A stretch of DNA of 49,212 nt from Bacteriovoracia bacterium (GCA_030427595.1 JAUIBX010000004.1:1-49212), one strand, 5' to 3'. Positions 8,376-17,446 are shown, counted from the first letter of the stretch. Notes: a model not told the origin generated them from the letters alone. Numbers and translations: made by a program.

Positions 8376-9758
8376 TTATCGGACAGTTATATCTAATATT
8401 GACTCTAGTTGTAAAGAACGACTTCCTTTTACGAAAGCCTCTTTTGGTAAGGTCTGAAGCTTCACAAGATAACTTTTAAGCTCTGCAACATTCGTGAAAC
8501 TTTTACTATCTCCAGAGAAGCCTTTTGCATAATCTTTTGCAAAGCGTCCAACAAAGATGGCCGTCTTTGCACCAAGCTCCGACAGTGTTTTGCCAACCTC
8601 TTTGTGAAGTTCCGCAGATTTTTCACCAAGCTCATTCATATCCCCTAGAATAAAAGTCGCAAGCTCGGGAGATTTATTCTTATTATCCAAGTAAGCCGCG
8701 TAGCTTCTCAAACTTGCTTCCATAGAGTTAGGGTTTGCGTTATAGGCGTCCATGTAAAAAGTTGAGTCTCCGAGAGTAACGACTTCTCCTCGGTTCATGC
8801 CTGGTGGTCTATAACTTTTGGACTTTTCCACAAATTCATCCACGTGGTCCGGAAAAATAATACTCAAGAGAGTTAGGCACATCCCCATATTTAACTTCTG
8901 GTGATCACCTAGAAGAGTATCGTTTTGAAGAGAAAAGGTTTTTCCATTTAAGGTCACTTGAAAACCATCATTAGTGAAAGAAAAAGTACTCGCATCCAAA
9001 GTTTGAGTATTGGGCTTTCCTTTATGGCGCATAAGAAATTCATCAAAGCCGTTTACCAAAAAGAGCCCATCCTCTCTTTTAGCAATTTCTTGGTAGAGTG
9101 CACTCTTTTCTTCAAATACCCCATCAAGACTTTTTAAGAACTCAATGTGAGCGTGACCAATATTAGTGATAAAACCAAACTTAGGGCATGCGCATTTTGC
9201 AAGGACCTCAATCTCCCCAGGAAAGCTTGTGCCCATTTCAACAACTGCCACCTTATGCCTATCTTCAAGCTCAAAGAGAGTAAGGGGAACTCCTATTTGA
9301 TTATTGAGGTTTCCCTGCGTAGACCATATTTCTTCTTCTCCAAAAACACTTAATAGGTGGTTGAGCATTTCCTTATTTGTTGTCTTACCATTGGAGCCCG
9401 TAAGACCAATCAGAATACCTCTTTCATTTTGAAAACGCTTTGAACGAATGTTTCCAAGCTCTAACAATAACTGAAAAACATTACTTACTTCAAAAATATT
9501 TTCAGGGCCAAATTTAGATTTGAGGTCATTAATCTTATCCTTATTCACATCCCTAGATTCTAAGATGACTTTTTCAATACCTTTGGAAAAGACATCTGGA
9601 ATGAAGTTTATAGAATCAAAGTTTGGTCCATAAAGAGATATAAAAAGATTTTGTCCGTTTATCTTTCTTGAATCAGTAGCTATTCGATACTGATGCTCAG
9701 GCACAATTGGTCTCGTTTTGAGGTCACGGCACCCTAAGAGATCAGCTCCCTTTATCAT
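8376..9758 (-). CDS. murF: UDP-MurNAc-tripeptide--D-Ala-D-Ala ligase MurF
   Basis: Ligase of 460 residues that adds the D-Ala-D-Ala dipeptide to UDP-MurNAc-tripeptide. The N-terminal domain shows YRIATDSRKINGQNLFISLYG. The P-loop GLTGSNGKTTNKEML lies near residues 118-132, NIGHAHIEFLKS near 200 and ATFILGDMNELGEKS near 368 mark the middle and C-terminal domains. All motifs are intact. The start overlaps the murE stop by 4 bases (ATGA-type overlap). No ddl gene for the dipeptide is present in this cluster. Confidence 0.97.
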   Translation of the reverse strand: MIKGADLLGCRDLKTRPIVPEHQYRIATDSRKINGQNLFISLYGPNFDSINFIPDVFSKGIEKVILESRDVNKDKINDLKSKFGPENIFEVSNVFQLLLELGNIRSKRFQNERGILIGLTGSNGKTTNKEMLNHLLSVFGEEEIWSTQGNLNNQIGVPLTLFELEDRHKVAVVEMGTSFPGEIEVLAKCACPKFGFITNIGHAHIEFLKSLDGVFEEKSALYQEIAKREDGLFLVNGFDEFLMRHKGKPNTQTLDASTFSFTNDGFQVTLNGKTFSLQNDTLLGDHQKLNMGMCLTLLSIIFPDHVDEFVEKSKSYRPPGMNRGEVVTLGDSTFYMDAYNANPNSMEASLRSYAAYLDNKNKSPELATFILGDMNELGEKSAELHKEVGKTLSELGAKTAIFVGRFAKDYAKGFSGDSKSFTNVAELKSYLVKLQTLPKEAFVKGSRSLQLESILDITVR

Positions 9759-11089
9759 TTTAGCTCCCTTACTACTTGAGCATCATCAAATGAATGGCGT
9801 ACTCCATTAATTTCTTGATAATTTTCATGTCCCTTTCCAGCGATCAGAATCACCCACGAATCATCTGTTTTCTTATTGGCCAACTCTATCGCCTTTTCTC
9901 TATCAACCTCTCTGAAGTAACTATTTCCAGAGAGTCCCTTTACAGTGTCATCTATGATTTCTTCAGGCTTTTCAGACCTGGGGTTGTCTGAAGTGACAAT
10001 AACTATATCACTGCTAGTCTCTGCGGCCTTAGCCATTATAGGACGCTTCTTCTTGTCTCTATCTCCTCCACAACCAAAAACGGTACATACTTTTTTGTCG
10101 GGGTATGTTTGTTTGATTTGCTTTAAGACACTTTCGAGTGCATCTGGAGTATGGGCATAGTCGACAATAAAGTCTTTTCCACTTTTGTGGATGACTTGAA
10201 AACGCCCAGGAGGCAAGGTTACTCTATCTAATAAATCTTTAGTTAACACCAAGCCCATCCTTTCAACAACAGAATAGGCTAGCTCAAGGTTAACTCTTGG
10301 AAAGCCCGTGACGAAAGGGCCTGTTAAATCATTCTTAGGAAGAGGCCGTGCTTGGATAACCTCTCTTTCTCTAAGACTTTTAAGAAGATCTTTTTCACTT
10401 GAGTGAACAATAACACTTCCGTCTTTAACGAGGTCAAAGATCTTTAACTTCGCGTTGAAGTAGTTTTCCATCGTACCGTGATAATCAAGGTGGTCTTGAG
10501 TAAAGTTTGTCCACGCTCCTAAATCTAATTCTATTTTTTTACTTCGTCCTTGCTCAAGAGCATGAGAACTAATTTCGAGTGCAACAACTTCTGTATCTGG
10601 ATAAGTATGAAGAAGTCTCCTAAACGATAGGTATGATGGTGTAGTGGTTAGAACTTTTTCCGGCCCTAAGTGCCTATTGTAGTAAACCCCCGGAGTACCA
10701 GCATAGAGAGAATTCTTACCGCAGAGGTTTGCTAGCTCCGTAACTAACCAACAAACACTGGTTTTACCATTTGTTCCCGTTACTCCTATTATTTTAGGAA
10801 GTCTTTTGGATAAAGGATAAAAGAATTCGATCAAAGGTTCTTCTAATGCGAGAACCTCCTCTTTAGGTAATTTTAAGTGATTTAGGTCTTGCTTCGGAGA
10901 AAAGGGAGAAACCAAGAGACCATTGAAGTTGGGCACAAGGTTCTTTGAAAGCAAATCACTTTGCTGCTCCAAAGAATTTACTGGCAACAATAAAATATCA
11001 TCCACTCCACAAGACTGCACGATATTAGAAACCCCCTTAAGAGAGGGAGTTTTAATCAAGCTAGCTTTTTTAAGTAGATTCTCAATCAT
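9755..11089 (-). CDS. murE: UDP-MurNAc-L-Ala-D-Glu--diaminopimelate ligase MurE
   Basis: A 444-residue ligase that adds the third residue of the stem peptide. The motif TSDNPRSEKPEEI near residue 373 contains the DNPR box that selects meso-diaminopimelate over lysine, so a Gram-negative type peptidoglycan is expected. The P-loop IGVTGTNGKTSVCWLV lies near residues 98-113 and NFTQDHLDYHGTMENYF near 193. It is about 40-50 residues shorter than E. coli MurE, mainly in the N-terminal uridine-binding domain, which is reduced. It overlaps ftsI upstream and murF downstream by 4 bases each. Confidence 0.96.
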   Translation of the reverse strand: MIENLLKKASLIKTPSLKGVSNIVQSCGVDDILLLPVNSLEQQSDLLSKNLVPNFNGLLVSPFSPKQDLNHLKLPKEEVLALEEPLIEFFYPLSKRLPKIIGVTGTNGKTSVCWLVTELANLCGKNSLYAGTPGVYYNRHLGPEKVLTTTPSYLSFRRLLHTYPDTEVVALEISSHALEQGRSKKIELDLGAWTNFTQDHLDYHGTMENYFNAKLKIFDLVKDGSVIVHSSEKDLLKSLREREVIQARPLPKNDLTGPFVTGFPRVNLELAYSVVERMGLVLTKDLLDRVTLPPGRFQVIHKSGKDFIVDYAHTPDALESVLKQIKQTYPDKKVCTVFGCGGDRDKKKRPIMAKAAETSSDIVIVTSDNPRSEKPEEIIDDTVKGLSGNSYFREVDREKAIELANKKTDDSWVILIAGKGHENYQEINGVRHSFDDAQVVRELK

Positions 11090-12993
11090 AGTGATGGTGG
11101 ATTGTAATGCAGAGTAATTGGTTGCCCTTCTTCATATTCACTTCCCTCTGAAGGAAATTGTTTAGAAACAACGCCAATACCTTTATGAATTACTTTGAGT
11201 TTCATCTTTTGAGCCAGGTTCATGCTTGAGCGTTTATCAAGACCAATAAAATTTGGAACGTGGTCTCTGGAAACAACTCTAGTGGAAGAGTGCTTAACCT
11301 TTACCGTATCCATTTTATTGATATTATGGTCGTCCTCTAGAGCAAGATTACTAAAGTCCTTATTCTTAAAAAGAAGATATTCCGTTATCTTTCTAAAAAC
11401 TGGTCCCGCTACAAGATTTCCATAATAATAACGACCTTTGGGATTATCCACATAAGCATAGACAACGAAAGGCCTCTTCACGTTTGCCGGAAAACCTATG
11501 AAACCAGAAACATAGCCTCGGTATCCGCCCTCAGGTGCCACACGTTGAGCCGTACTTGTCTTACCCGCAATAGTAAACATAGGAACCTTAGCTCTGCTCC
11601 CTGTACCGTTTTCTACCGCTTCGATAAGAATTCTTTCCGCTTCCTGAGCAAGCTCTTTTGTAATTAAGGGGCGAGGTTTAATACCAGCATTTCCATCTTT
11701 TATAAGTGTCGGCTTTATATAAAGACCCTTATTCGCAATAACAGAGTATGCAGCCAGCATCTGGACGCCAGTCGTTGCAACACCTTGACCAAAGCTAATA
11801 TTAGATAAACTTAAAGGAGGAACATTTTCTTTGTCTGTTAAAATACCCCGGGACTCTCCTGGTACCTCTACACCCGTTTTTTCTCCGAAGCCAAACTTAT
11901 GGATCGTTTTCTTTAGCTTAGGAAAGGTAAGATCAAAAGCCAGTTTCGTAGTTCCAATATTTGAGCTGTACTTTAAGATTTCTTCGACAGTAAGCCACTC
12001 ATAGTCTTTCTTTGACTCGGCCTCAGATATAATATGCCCATCAACTTTTAATCGGCCTCTTTCACAATAAAAGCTTGTGTCTGCAGTTGCTATCTTATTT
12101 TCAAATGCAGAAACAACAGTAAATGTTTTAAAGGTTGACCCTGGCTCAAAGGGGTCTGTGGCAAAAGAAAGCTTGCGCGCTTTTCCTGATGCATTTCTCC
12201 AAATATTAGGATCAAAAGTGGGGTAGTTTCCTACTGCCAAAATCTCTCCGGTCATACTATCCATCACACCAAAGCCGCCACCATCTGCATCATGCTCCTC
12301 AATTGCTTCTTTAAGAAACTTCTCTGCAGCGGCCTGTAACTCTTTATCAATTGAAAGGTGAATATCTTTTGCACTTGGGCCAAGGTCTTGGGATTCAAAC
12401 TTTATAGGTCTTCCCTTGGCGTCTTTTACATACTTAACGACTTTAGGCTTCCCCCTTAACTCTTTATCAAAAAGATACTCCATCCCGGCGAGGCCAACAT
12501 TATCAATCCCAACAAAACCGAGAACTTGGGAAGCGACTTCATGATTGGGGTACAACCTCTTAGGTACTGAATCTATGTATATGCCCTTAATTTCCTTGAC
12601 CTGCTTTACTTGTTCTCTCGTAAGTTGAACTTTTCTTGCAAGCCAAGTGTAGCGATCTCGGCCCTTCGTTTTTTTAAGGAGTTCCCTATAAGTTATCGAC
12701 GGAACGGCCCGAGCAAGTTTCTTAAGGGAACTTTTTAGATTCTTTAGATTTTTTGGAATCGTAAAAATAGAATAGGTTTGAATATTTATTGCGAGCGGGT
12801 TTCCGTCTCGATCATAAATATTTCCTCTCTTAGGATATACTGTTATTTCCCTGAACACCTGGCTTTTTGATCGTTCAATAAGTTCAGCCCTATCAAAGAG
12901 CTGCACCTTTAGTGCTTTTCCTAAAATTAGAACAAAGGCAAAAAGAAATATGCCAAAGAGGAATATAATTTTGTTTTTAATACTTTTTTCCAT
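11086..12993 (-). CDS. ftsI: Septal transpeptidase FtsI (PBP3 type) with a PASTA domain
   Basis: A 635-residue class B penicillin-binding protein that cross-links septal peptidoglycan. One N-terminal anchor (IIFLFGIFLFAFVLILG) precedes the pedestal (YPKRGNIYDRDGNPLAIN) and the transpeptidase domain. Catalytic motifs: STFK near residue 287 with the nucleophile serine, SSN near 343, and KTST near 478 where KTGT is usual. The last ~60 residues (VPNFIGLDKRSSMNLAQKM and on) form one PASTA domain, a muropeptide/beta-lactam binding module more usual in Gram-positive PBPs. It follows ftsL without a gap. Its partner polymerase is FtsW, six genes downstream. Confidence 0.95.
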   Translation of the reverse strand: MEKSIKNKIIFLFGIFLFAFVLILGKALKVQLFDRAELIERSKSQVFREITVYPKRGNIYDRDGNPLAINIQTYSIFTIPKNLKNLKSSLKKLARAVPSITYRELLKKTKGRDRYTWLARKVQLTREQVKQVKEIKGIYIDSVPKRLYPNHEVASQVLGFVGIDNVGLAGMEYLFDKELRGKPKVVKYVKDAKGRPIKFESQDLGPSAKDIHLSIDKELQAAAEKFLKEAIEEHDADGGGFGVMDSMTGEILAVGNYPTFDPNIWRNASGKARKLSFATDPFEPGSTFKTFTVVSAFENKIATADTSFYCERGRLKVDGHIISEAESKKDYEWLTVEEILKYSSNIGTTKLAFDLTFPKLKKTIHKFGFGEKTGVEVPGESRGILTDKENVPPLSLSNISFGQGVATTGVQMLAAYSVIANKGLYIKPTLIKDGNAGIKPRPLITKELAQEAERILIEAVENGTGSRAKVPMFTIAGKTSTAQRVAPEGGYRGYVSGFIGFPANVKRPFVVYAYVDNPKGRYYYGNLVAGPVFRKITEYLLFKNKDFSNLALEDDHNINKMDTVKVKHSSTRVVSRDHVPNFIGLDKRSSMNLAQKMKLKVIHKGIGVVSKQFPSEGSEYEEGQPITLHYNPPSL

Positions 12994-13314
12994 CTAATCC
13001 GGAAGAACTATTATCTGCTTTTGCTTAGGTTGTTCTAAGTCATACTTAGATGCTAACTTTCTAAGGCGTTTCACACTCAAAAGACGTGCTTTCTTTGCTT
13101 TAAGCTCTTTATTATCAAGTACAACCTTTTCAATGTCCTTATTAACACTTGTGATTTTGTAGTCTAATTCCACACCTTTCATACGAAAGAGTACAAAGAG
13201 AAGACCCAAAACAAAGAACGTTAATACAAAGGGAAATACCTGATTAGAAAAGATAAAATGTTTTAAGGTCTGAAGAGGACTAATTGATTTCTTTCTTCTT
13301 ACCGATGTCGCCAA
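12994..13314 (-). CDS. ftsL: FtsL-like divisome protein
   Basis: A small bitopic protein of 106 residues: basic N-terminus (RRKKS), one membrane segment near residues 27-44 (VFPFVLTFFVLGLLFVLF), then a predicted coiled coil rich in K, E and L, ending with RLRKLASKYDLEQPK, the kind of ending seen in FtsL. FtsL forms a complex with FtsB and FtsQ that activates FtsW-FtsI. Sequence alone is weak; position between rsmH and ftsI makes the call. The start codon is TTG, supported by AAAGGAG six bases upstream that overlaps the rsmH stop codon. Confidence 0.85.
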   Translation of the reverse strand: MATSVRRKKSISPLQTLKHFIFSNQVFPFVLTFFVLGLLFVLFRMKGVELDYKITSVNKDIEKVVLDNKELKAKKARLLSVKRLRKLASKYDLEQPKQKQIIVLPD

Positions 13315-13317
13315 GCC

Positions 13318-14262
13318 TTACTCCTTTCTTGGATACTTGTTTTTGGACGGCCAATCCTTAACTCGTCTTATTACTCTTAGTTTAGCACTTCTTGAGCGAG
13401 AGTTTTCAAAAATTTCCTTTTCGGTGGGCAATAGGGGCTTCTTGGTAAGAATCTCTATTGGGTAAGCTTCTTCTTTCCAATCTTTAAAACCTCTTTTAAA
13501 AACCCTGTCCTCTAGGGAATGAAAAGAAATAACCATAAAAATTCCGTTAAGGGCCAAGCGTGGTATTACCTGACCAATAACATCTTCTAATACTTTAATT
13601 TCATCATTAACTTTAATTCTAAGTGCCTGAAAAGTCTTTGTGGCTGGATGAATTTTTCCATGTCGTAGCTTTTTAGGATAGGCATGAAAACAAATATTTT
13701 CTAGTTCCTTTGTTGTTTCTATCCTTTTAGTCTTTCGAAAATCCACAATTGCCTGACTAATTTGCTTTGAGAACTTCTCCTCACCATACTCTCTAAAGAT
13801 CCCTTCAAGCTCTGAAGCAGTCATTCCATTTAAAAGATCGGCCGCTGAAGCACCAACACTTGGATTCATCCTCATATCCAATGGTGCATCAAAACGAAAT
13901 GAAAACCCTCGCTCGGCTTTATCAAATTGATGAGAGCTTACCCCTGCATCCAATAAGACGGCGTCAAGAAGTAATCCACTGGGGAGGCTTTCCTCAAAGA
14001 AAGTAAAGTTAGAGTGAATGAGATGAACTCTTTTCTCAAGTCCTTCCTTAACTAAACGACTTTTACCATTTTCAATTGCCTCTGGGTCTTGATCAAACGA
14101 GTAGACATGGGCGTTATTATAGAGATGAGCAATTTCACAGGTATGGCCACCGGCCCCAAAGGTTAAATCTGAAAAATTAAAATTGCCATCAATAGGAAAG
14201 TTATCCCGCAAAAGCTGGATAACATCGGACTTCATTACACTATAGTGTTTTCCATAATCCAT
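13318..14262 (-). CDS. rsmH: 16S rRNA (cytosine-1402-N4)-methyltransferase RsmH
   Basis: SAM-dependent methyltransferase (old name MraW) of 314 residues that modifies C1402 in the ribosomal P site. The N-terminus HYSVMKSDVIQLL, the SAM-binding motif DLTFGAGGHTCEIA near residue 32, VLLDAGVSSHQFDKAERGFS near 106, and MVISFHSLEDRVFKRGF near 247 are family hallmarks. It is usually the second gene of dcw clusters after mraZ. Here mraZ is missing and mtnP takes its place, 2 bases upstream. Confidence 0.97.
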   Translation of the reverse strand: MDYGKHYSVMKSDVIQLLRDNFPIDGNFNFSDLTFGAGGHTCEIAHLYNNAHVYSFDQDPEAIENGKSRLVKEGLEKRVHLIHSNFTFFEESLPSGLLLDAVLLDAGVSSHQFDKAERGFSFRFDAPLDMRMNPSVGASAADLLNGMTASELEGIFREYGEEKFSKQISQAIVDFRKTKRIETTKELENICFHAYPKKLRHGKIHPATKTFQALRIKVNDEIKVLEDVIGQVIPRLALNGIFMVISFHSLEDRVFKRGFKDWKEEAYPIEILTKKPLLPTEKEIFENSRSRSAKLRVIRRVKDWPSKNKYPRKE

Positions 14263-14264
14263 TT

Positions 14265-15110
14265 TTATCGAAGTAAAACCTCAAGAATCTTATGGTAGCT
14301 CTCCGGCCAATTTTCCTTAGGTGTCATGACACCTATTTGATTTTGTTTATCAAAATCGAATTTATTATCTCGCAAACGAGGAAGCGCATCTAAGAGGATC
14401 TTTTGCACATTTTTATTATTCGTTTCCATAACGGCCATAATTTCATCAACCGTACAATGCCCATCTTTCCATGCATCAAAGTCGGTAACCATTGCCACTG
14501 TTGCGTAAGCTATTCCAGCCTCTTTTGCGAGGAAAGATTCTGGTACGTTTGTCATACCAATAACAGAAGCTCCAAAAGATTTATAAAGATGAGACTCAGC
14601 TCTTGTAGAAAACTGTGGCCCTTCTATACATATATAAGTTCCGCCTTCTGAATGTTTAATTTCTGTTGCCTTACACGATTCAACCAATAAAGATTGTAGC
14701 TTCTTTTCAATTGGATCGGCACAGCTCACATGACCAATTACACCTGAGCTATAGAAAGTTCTCTCCCTTTTACCCTTAGTCCAATCAATAAACTGATCTA
14801 CCAAAACAAAAGTATTTGGTGGCAACTCTTCTTTCAAACTTCCCACTGCGGACACGCTTATTATGTAATCAACGCCAAGTGATTTTAAGGCGAAAATATT
14901 AGCTCTATAATTAACCTCGTTTGGCAGTAGGACATGGCCTTTTCCATGGCGGGGAATAAAGAAAAATTCAGTATCGGCGAGTTTAGCTTCGATGACTTTA
15001 GAACTTGGATCACCAAAAGGTGTTGAAATTTCATGCTCGTTTAAGAGCTCAATACCATCGATATTATAGACACCACTACCACCAATTATTCCGATTTTTC
15101 CTTTTTGCAT
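14265..15110 (-). CDS. mtnP: S-methyl-5'-thioadenosine phosphorylase
   Basis: Purine nucleoside phosphorylase family enzyme of 281 residues that splits methylthioadenosine, a by-product of polyamine synthesis, into adenine and methylthioribose-1-phosphate. Motifs: GIIGGSGVYNIDG at the start, FFIPRHGKGHVLLPNEVNYR near residue 50, YICIEGPQFSTRAESHLYK near 153, GMTNVPESFLAKEAGIAYA near 180 and TDFDAW near 204, which contains the base-binding aspartates of MTA phosphorylase. It heads the dcw transcription unit, and coupling with rsmH is implied by the 2-base gap. An inosine or guanosine phosphorylase role is less likely. Confidence 0.9.
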   Translation of the reverse strand: MQKGKIGIIGGSGVYNIDGIELLNEHEISTPFGDPSSKVIEAKLADTEFFFIPRHGKGHVLLPNEVNYRANIFALKSLGVDYIISVSAVGSLKEELPPNTFVLVDQFIDWTKGKRERTFYSSGVIGHVSCADPIEKKLQSLLVESCKATEIKHSEGGTYICIEGPQFSTRAESHLYKSFGASVIGMTNVPESFLAKEAGIAYATVAMVTDFDAWKDGHCTVDEIMAVMETNNKNVQKILLDALPRLRDNKFDFDKQNQIGVMTPKENWPESYHKILEVLLR

Positions 15111-15132
15111 AACAGACTCTACCTTTTATAAT
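15105..15132 (+). promoter_or_regulatory. Promoter of the hydrolase gene
   Basis: TTGCAT at 15105-15110 and TATAAT at 15127-15132, separated by 16 bases, pointing to a start about 15 bases before the ATG at 15154. The -35 box overlaps the mtnP start codon on the other strand, so the two divergent genes share a 43-base control region. Confidence 0.6.
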
Positions 15133-15153
15133 TACGTTTAATTCAGAGCGAAA

Positions 15154-16362
15154 ATGAGTATAGCATACGGCCAATATAATTTGATTAAAAAAAGCGACTT
15201 TAAGAACTTTGTTACACGCAAAAAAAAGAGACTTAATGTCCTTGAAAATGCAACGTCTACCTCCCTGAGAGATGTCAGAGATCAGCTCTATCGTTTTGCG
15301 AAATCTCCTGGTCCCAAAGAATATCTCAAACTTTCAAAGACTATTTTTAATAGTTCAACTTGGATCACAAAATCTACTATTCGGTTACTACGTCCATTTG
15401 AGCCAACCTTTTCTGAAAAGGTAAAGTTTTTAAGAACAGAACAAGCTCAATATATCCTTAAAAGAGTTCGAGAGGGTAATAGCATTAGTTACCAAAGAGC
15501 TACTTATAATGAAATTTTTAAAACTATCTTTTACGACTTTGAAGTAAGTCATCTTGACTCAAGCTATAAGAGAGTTTCACAGGTTCCGAGTATCAATAGT
15601 TCCGTCCTTCTGGTTTCGGGGGTTTTGAATGAAATTTTTACGACTCCAGCCTTTGAAAGGGGAGCCCAATATATTAGGGATAACTACAATATCCAATTTG
15701 ATTATTGTCCCACCTCTGGAATTAAAGATACCAAAGAAAACTCTCAAATGATTAAAGAGCATATTGAGGACCTTCTTAGCAAAACAGATAAAGTATGGTT
15801 TTTCGCTTTTTCAAAGGGAGGGATTGATACTCTTCATTTCTTGAAAGAACATGGACAAGAGCTAGGTGAGAAGGTGGCTGGATTATCTACTGTAGCAAGC
15901 CCCATTCTTGGTAGCGAACGAGTAAACCACAGAGTCCTTCAACTCATCAATCGTATCCACCGTTTGGAAGATAACCTTATTTACAAAAAATTAGATAATA
16001 AATTTGATGTCTTATTCAAGGATTTCCAGAAAAGTTTAAGCAGTGACTTTCAAGAGTCTTGGTTTCAGGAAAACTACTCATATCTTCCTAGAAATATGTT
16101 CTATACGGCCCTAGCATTAGAATCACACTGGTATGACAGCCACATTTGGATGATTCTAACAAAACTCTTTTTTCAGTCGCAATCCATCAATGACGGAATT
16201 GTTGATGCCGAGAGGGCCCTTTATCCAGATTACTTTCAAGGTATTAATTTGGGGATTCTAAAAGGGCACCACCTAATTGGGACAAGAAGCTCTGATTACA
16301 TCCAAGAAGCTCTGATTGAGGCCCACATTGTTTTCCTCAATTACCTAAGGCTTCTAAACTAA
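15154..16362 (+). CDS. Alpha/beta hydrolase-like protein (lipase/esterase fold)
   Basis: A 402-residue protein without signal peptide. The sequence SSVLLVSGVLNEIFTTPAFERG near residue 150 resembles the first strand and oxyanion region of lipases. VWFFAFSKGGIDTLHFL near 211-227 looks like the nucleophile elbow with Ser near 218, though the first glycine of GxSxG is alanine. GLSTVASPILGSERVN follows as in lipases. NDGIVDAERALYP near 346 and GHHLIG near 371 supply plausible Asp and His. Substrate unknown. It is monocistronic, divergent from mtnP and convergent with mglA, whose end it overlaps by 4 bases. The N-terminal ~140 residues, mostly helical, are unrecognised. Confidence 0.65.
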   Translation: MSIAYGQYNLIKKSDFKNFVTRKKKRLNVLENATSTSLRDVRDQLYRFAKSPGPKEYLKLSKTIFNSSTWITKSTIRLLRPFEPTFSEKVKFLRTEQAQYILKRVREGNSISYQRATYNEIFKTIFYDFEVSHLDSSYKRVSQVPSINSSVLLVSGVLNEIFTTPAFERGAQYIRDNYNIQFDYCPTSGIKDTKENSQMIKEHIEDLLSKTDKVWFFAFSKGGIDTLHFLKEHGQELGEKVAGLSTVASPILGSERVNHRVLQLINRIHRLEDNLIYKKLDNKFDVLFKDFQKSLSSDFQESWFQENYSYLPRNMFYTALALESHWYDSHIWMILTKLFFQSQSINDGIVDAERALYPDYFQGINLGILKGHHLIGTRSSDYIQEALIEAHIVFLNYLRLLN

Positions 16363-16949
16363 GACAGCCCACCCTTTAGGTTCATGAGGACTAGCTTTGA
16401 AACCTCTTTCAAAGTTTCAAAAACTCCCTCTCCATTTACGGCGGCTGCTTCAAACGAAGGAGCGCCCCAACGGTTTAGACGTGTCTCCAAATCCTCTACC
16501 GAGGCAACATTCGGTAGATCCCGCTTATTCCACTGGAATACTAGTGGAATTTTTTCAATATCATAACCTTGCTCCTTAAGGTTCTTTTCTAAACCCTCCA
16601 GAGACTCAAGATTGGCATCCATCTTTTCAAGCTGAGAGTCTGCGACAAAGATTAATCCATCGACTGCTCTAAGAATTAATTTTCTACTTGCCTCATAAAA
16701 AACCTGTCCTGGAACAGTGTAAAGGTGAAAACGTGTCTTATAACCCCTAATTTCACCAAGCTCTAATGGGAGAAAGTCAAAGAAGAGTGTTCTTTCATTT
16801 TCCGTATTAAGCTTAATCATATTGCCACGGTTTTCACCCGAGGTTTTTTTATAAACGTGCTGAATATTTGTGGTTTTTCCACCTAGACCAGGGCCGTAAT
16901 AAACCAACTTACAATTCACTTCTTTCTTATTGTGATTAACAAATGACAT
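16359..16949 (-). CDS. mglA: MglA-like polarity GTPase
   Basis: Small Ras-like GTPase of 196 residues. The P-loop is YYGPGLGGKTTNI (residues ~17-29), the switch region contains LYTVPGQVFYEASRKLIL with the MglA-type PGQ in place of the Ras DxxG, and the base-recognition motif is QWNKRDLP near residue 143. In Myxococcus MglA marks the leading pole and drives motility reversals; in Bdellovibrio it interacts with RomR and matters for predation. It is last in the dnaX-ybaB-recR-mglB-mglA unit, 2 bases after the MglB-like gene, its probable GTPase-activating partner. Confidence 0.95.
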   Translation of the reverse strand: MSFVNHNKKEVNCKLVYYGPGLGGKTTNIQHVYKKTSGENRGNMIKLNTENERTLFFDFLPLELGEIRGYKTRFHLYTVPGQVFYEASRKLILRAVDGLIFVADSQLEKMDANLESLEGLEKNLKEQGYDIEKIPLVFQWNKRDLPNVASVEDLETRLNRWGAPSFEAAAVNGEGVFETLKEVSKLVLMNLKGGLS

Positions 16950-16951
16950 CG

Positions 16952-17443
16952 CTATAACCCCGCAAAGGAAAAAAGCTTATCAACTTCATCCTCTGTAATA
17001 TCCTTAAAAAGGTAACTCCCGTCACCTTCATCATCTTTATTTTTAGCTGGCAGAATTTCCACCCCTTCAAAGTGATCTCTTAACTTTTTAAAATAGAGTT
17101 TAATCTTTCCTGGATTCGTTTCATTTTCAAACAGTAAGCCCCAAAATACATTTGGGTTTCTTTCACCTGGTCTCAATATGAAAAAGCCACTATGACTACT
17201 TTGAAAGGACATATTGAGATCATCTGTTTGGCTCGTATCCATGAAGCCTTTAACGGCTTCTGATGCTTGCCACATTCCAACCAAGAGAGCCCCCAAAGAC
17301 TGTATATCTGTTGCAGACTTCTTAATACCTAGCTGGCCATAAACTCGACCATCATGAGAAAGCGCCAGAATAGTTGCTTTTGCTAGAATATTTCTTCCCG
17401 AAAACTTTTCAAAGTGCTCCTCAAGTCTTGCTTCGATTGTCAT
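16952..17443 (-). CDS. mglB: Roadblock/LC7-domain protein, probable MglB
   Basis: A 163-residue protein whose first ~120 residues fit a roadblock/LC7 fold: ATILALSHDGRVYGQLGI, SLGALLVGMWQASEAVKGF and GFFILRPGERNPNVFWGLLF give the alternating strand-helix pattern. MglB homodimers act as the GAP for MglA, and adjacency to mglA supports that role here. The C-terminal ~40 residues are acidic and not typical of the domain. Sequence identity to known MglB cannot be judged by eye, so function rests on fold pattern and context. Confidence 0.72.
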   Translation of the reverse strand: MTIEARLEEHFEKFSGRNILAKATILALSHDGRVYGQLGIKKSATDIQSLGALLVGMWQASEAVKGFMDTSQTDDLNMSFQSSHSGFFILRPGERNPNVFWGLLFENETNPGKIKLYFKKLRDHFEGVEILPAKNKDDEGDGSYLFKDITEDEVDKLFSFAGL

Positions 17444-17446
17444 ATA

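Noticed and set aside
15111-15153. Minus-strand promoter for mtnP using TATAAA in the same region
   Set aside because: The implied start would leave only about 8 bases before the ATG and exclude a ribosome site, so I could not support it.
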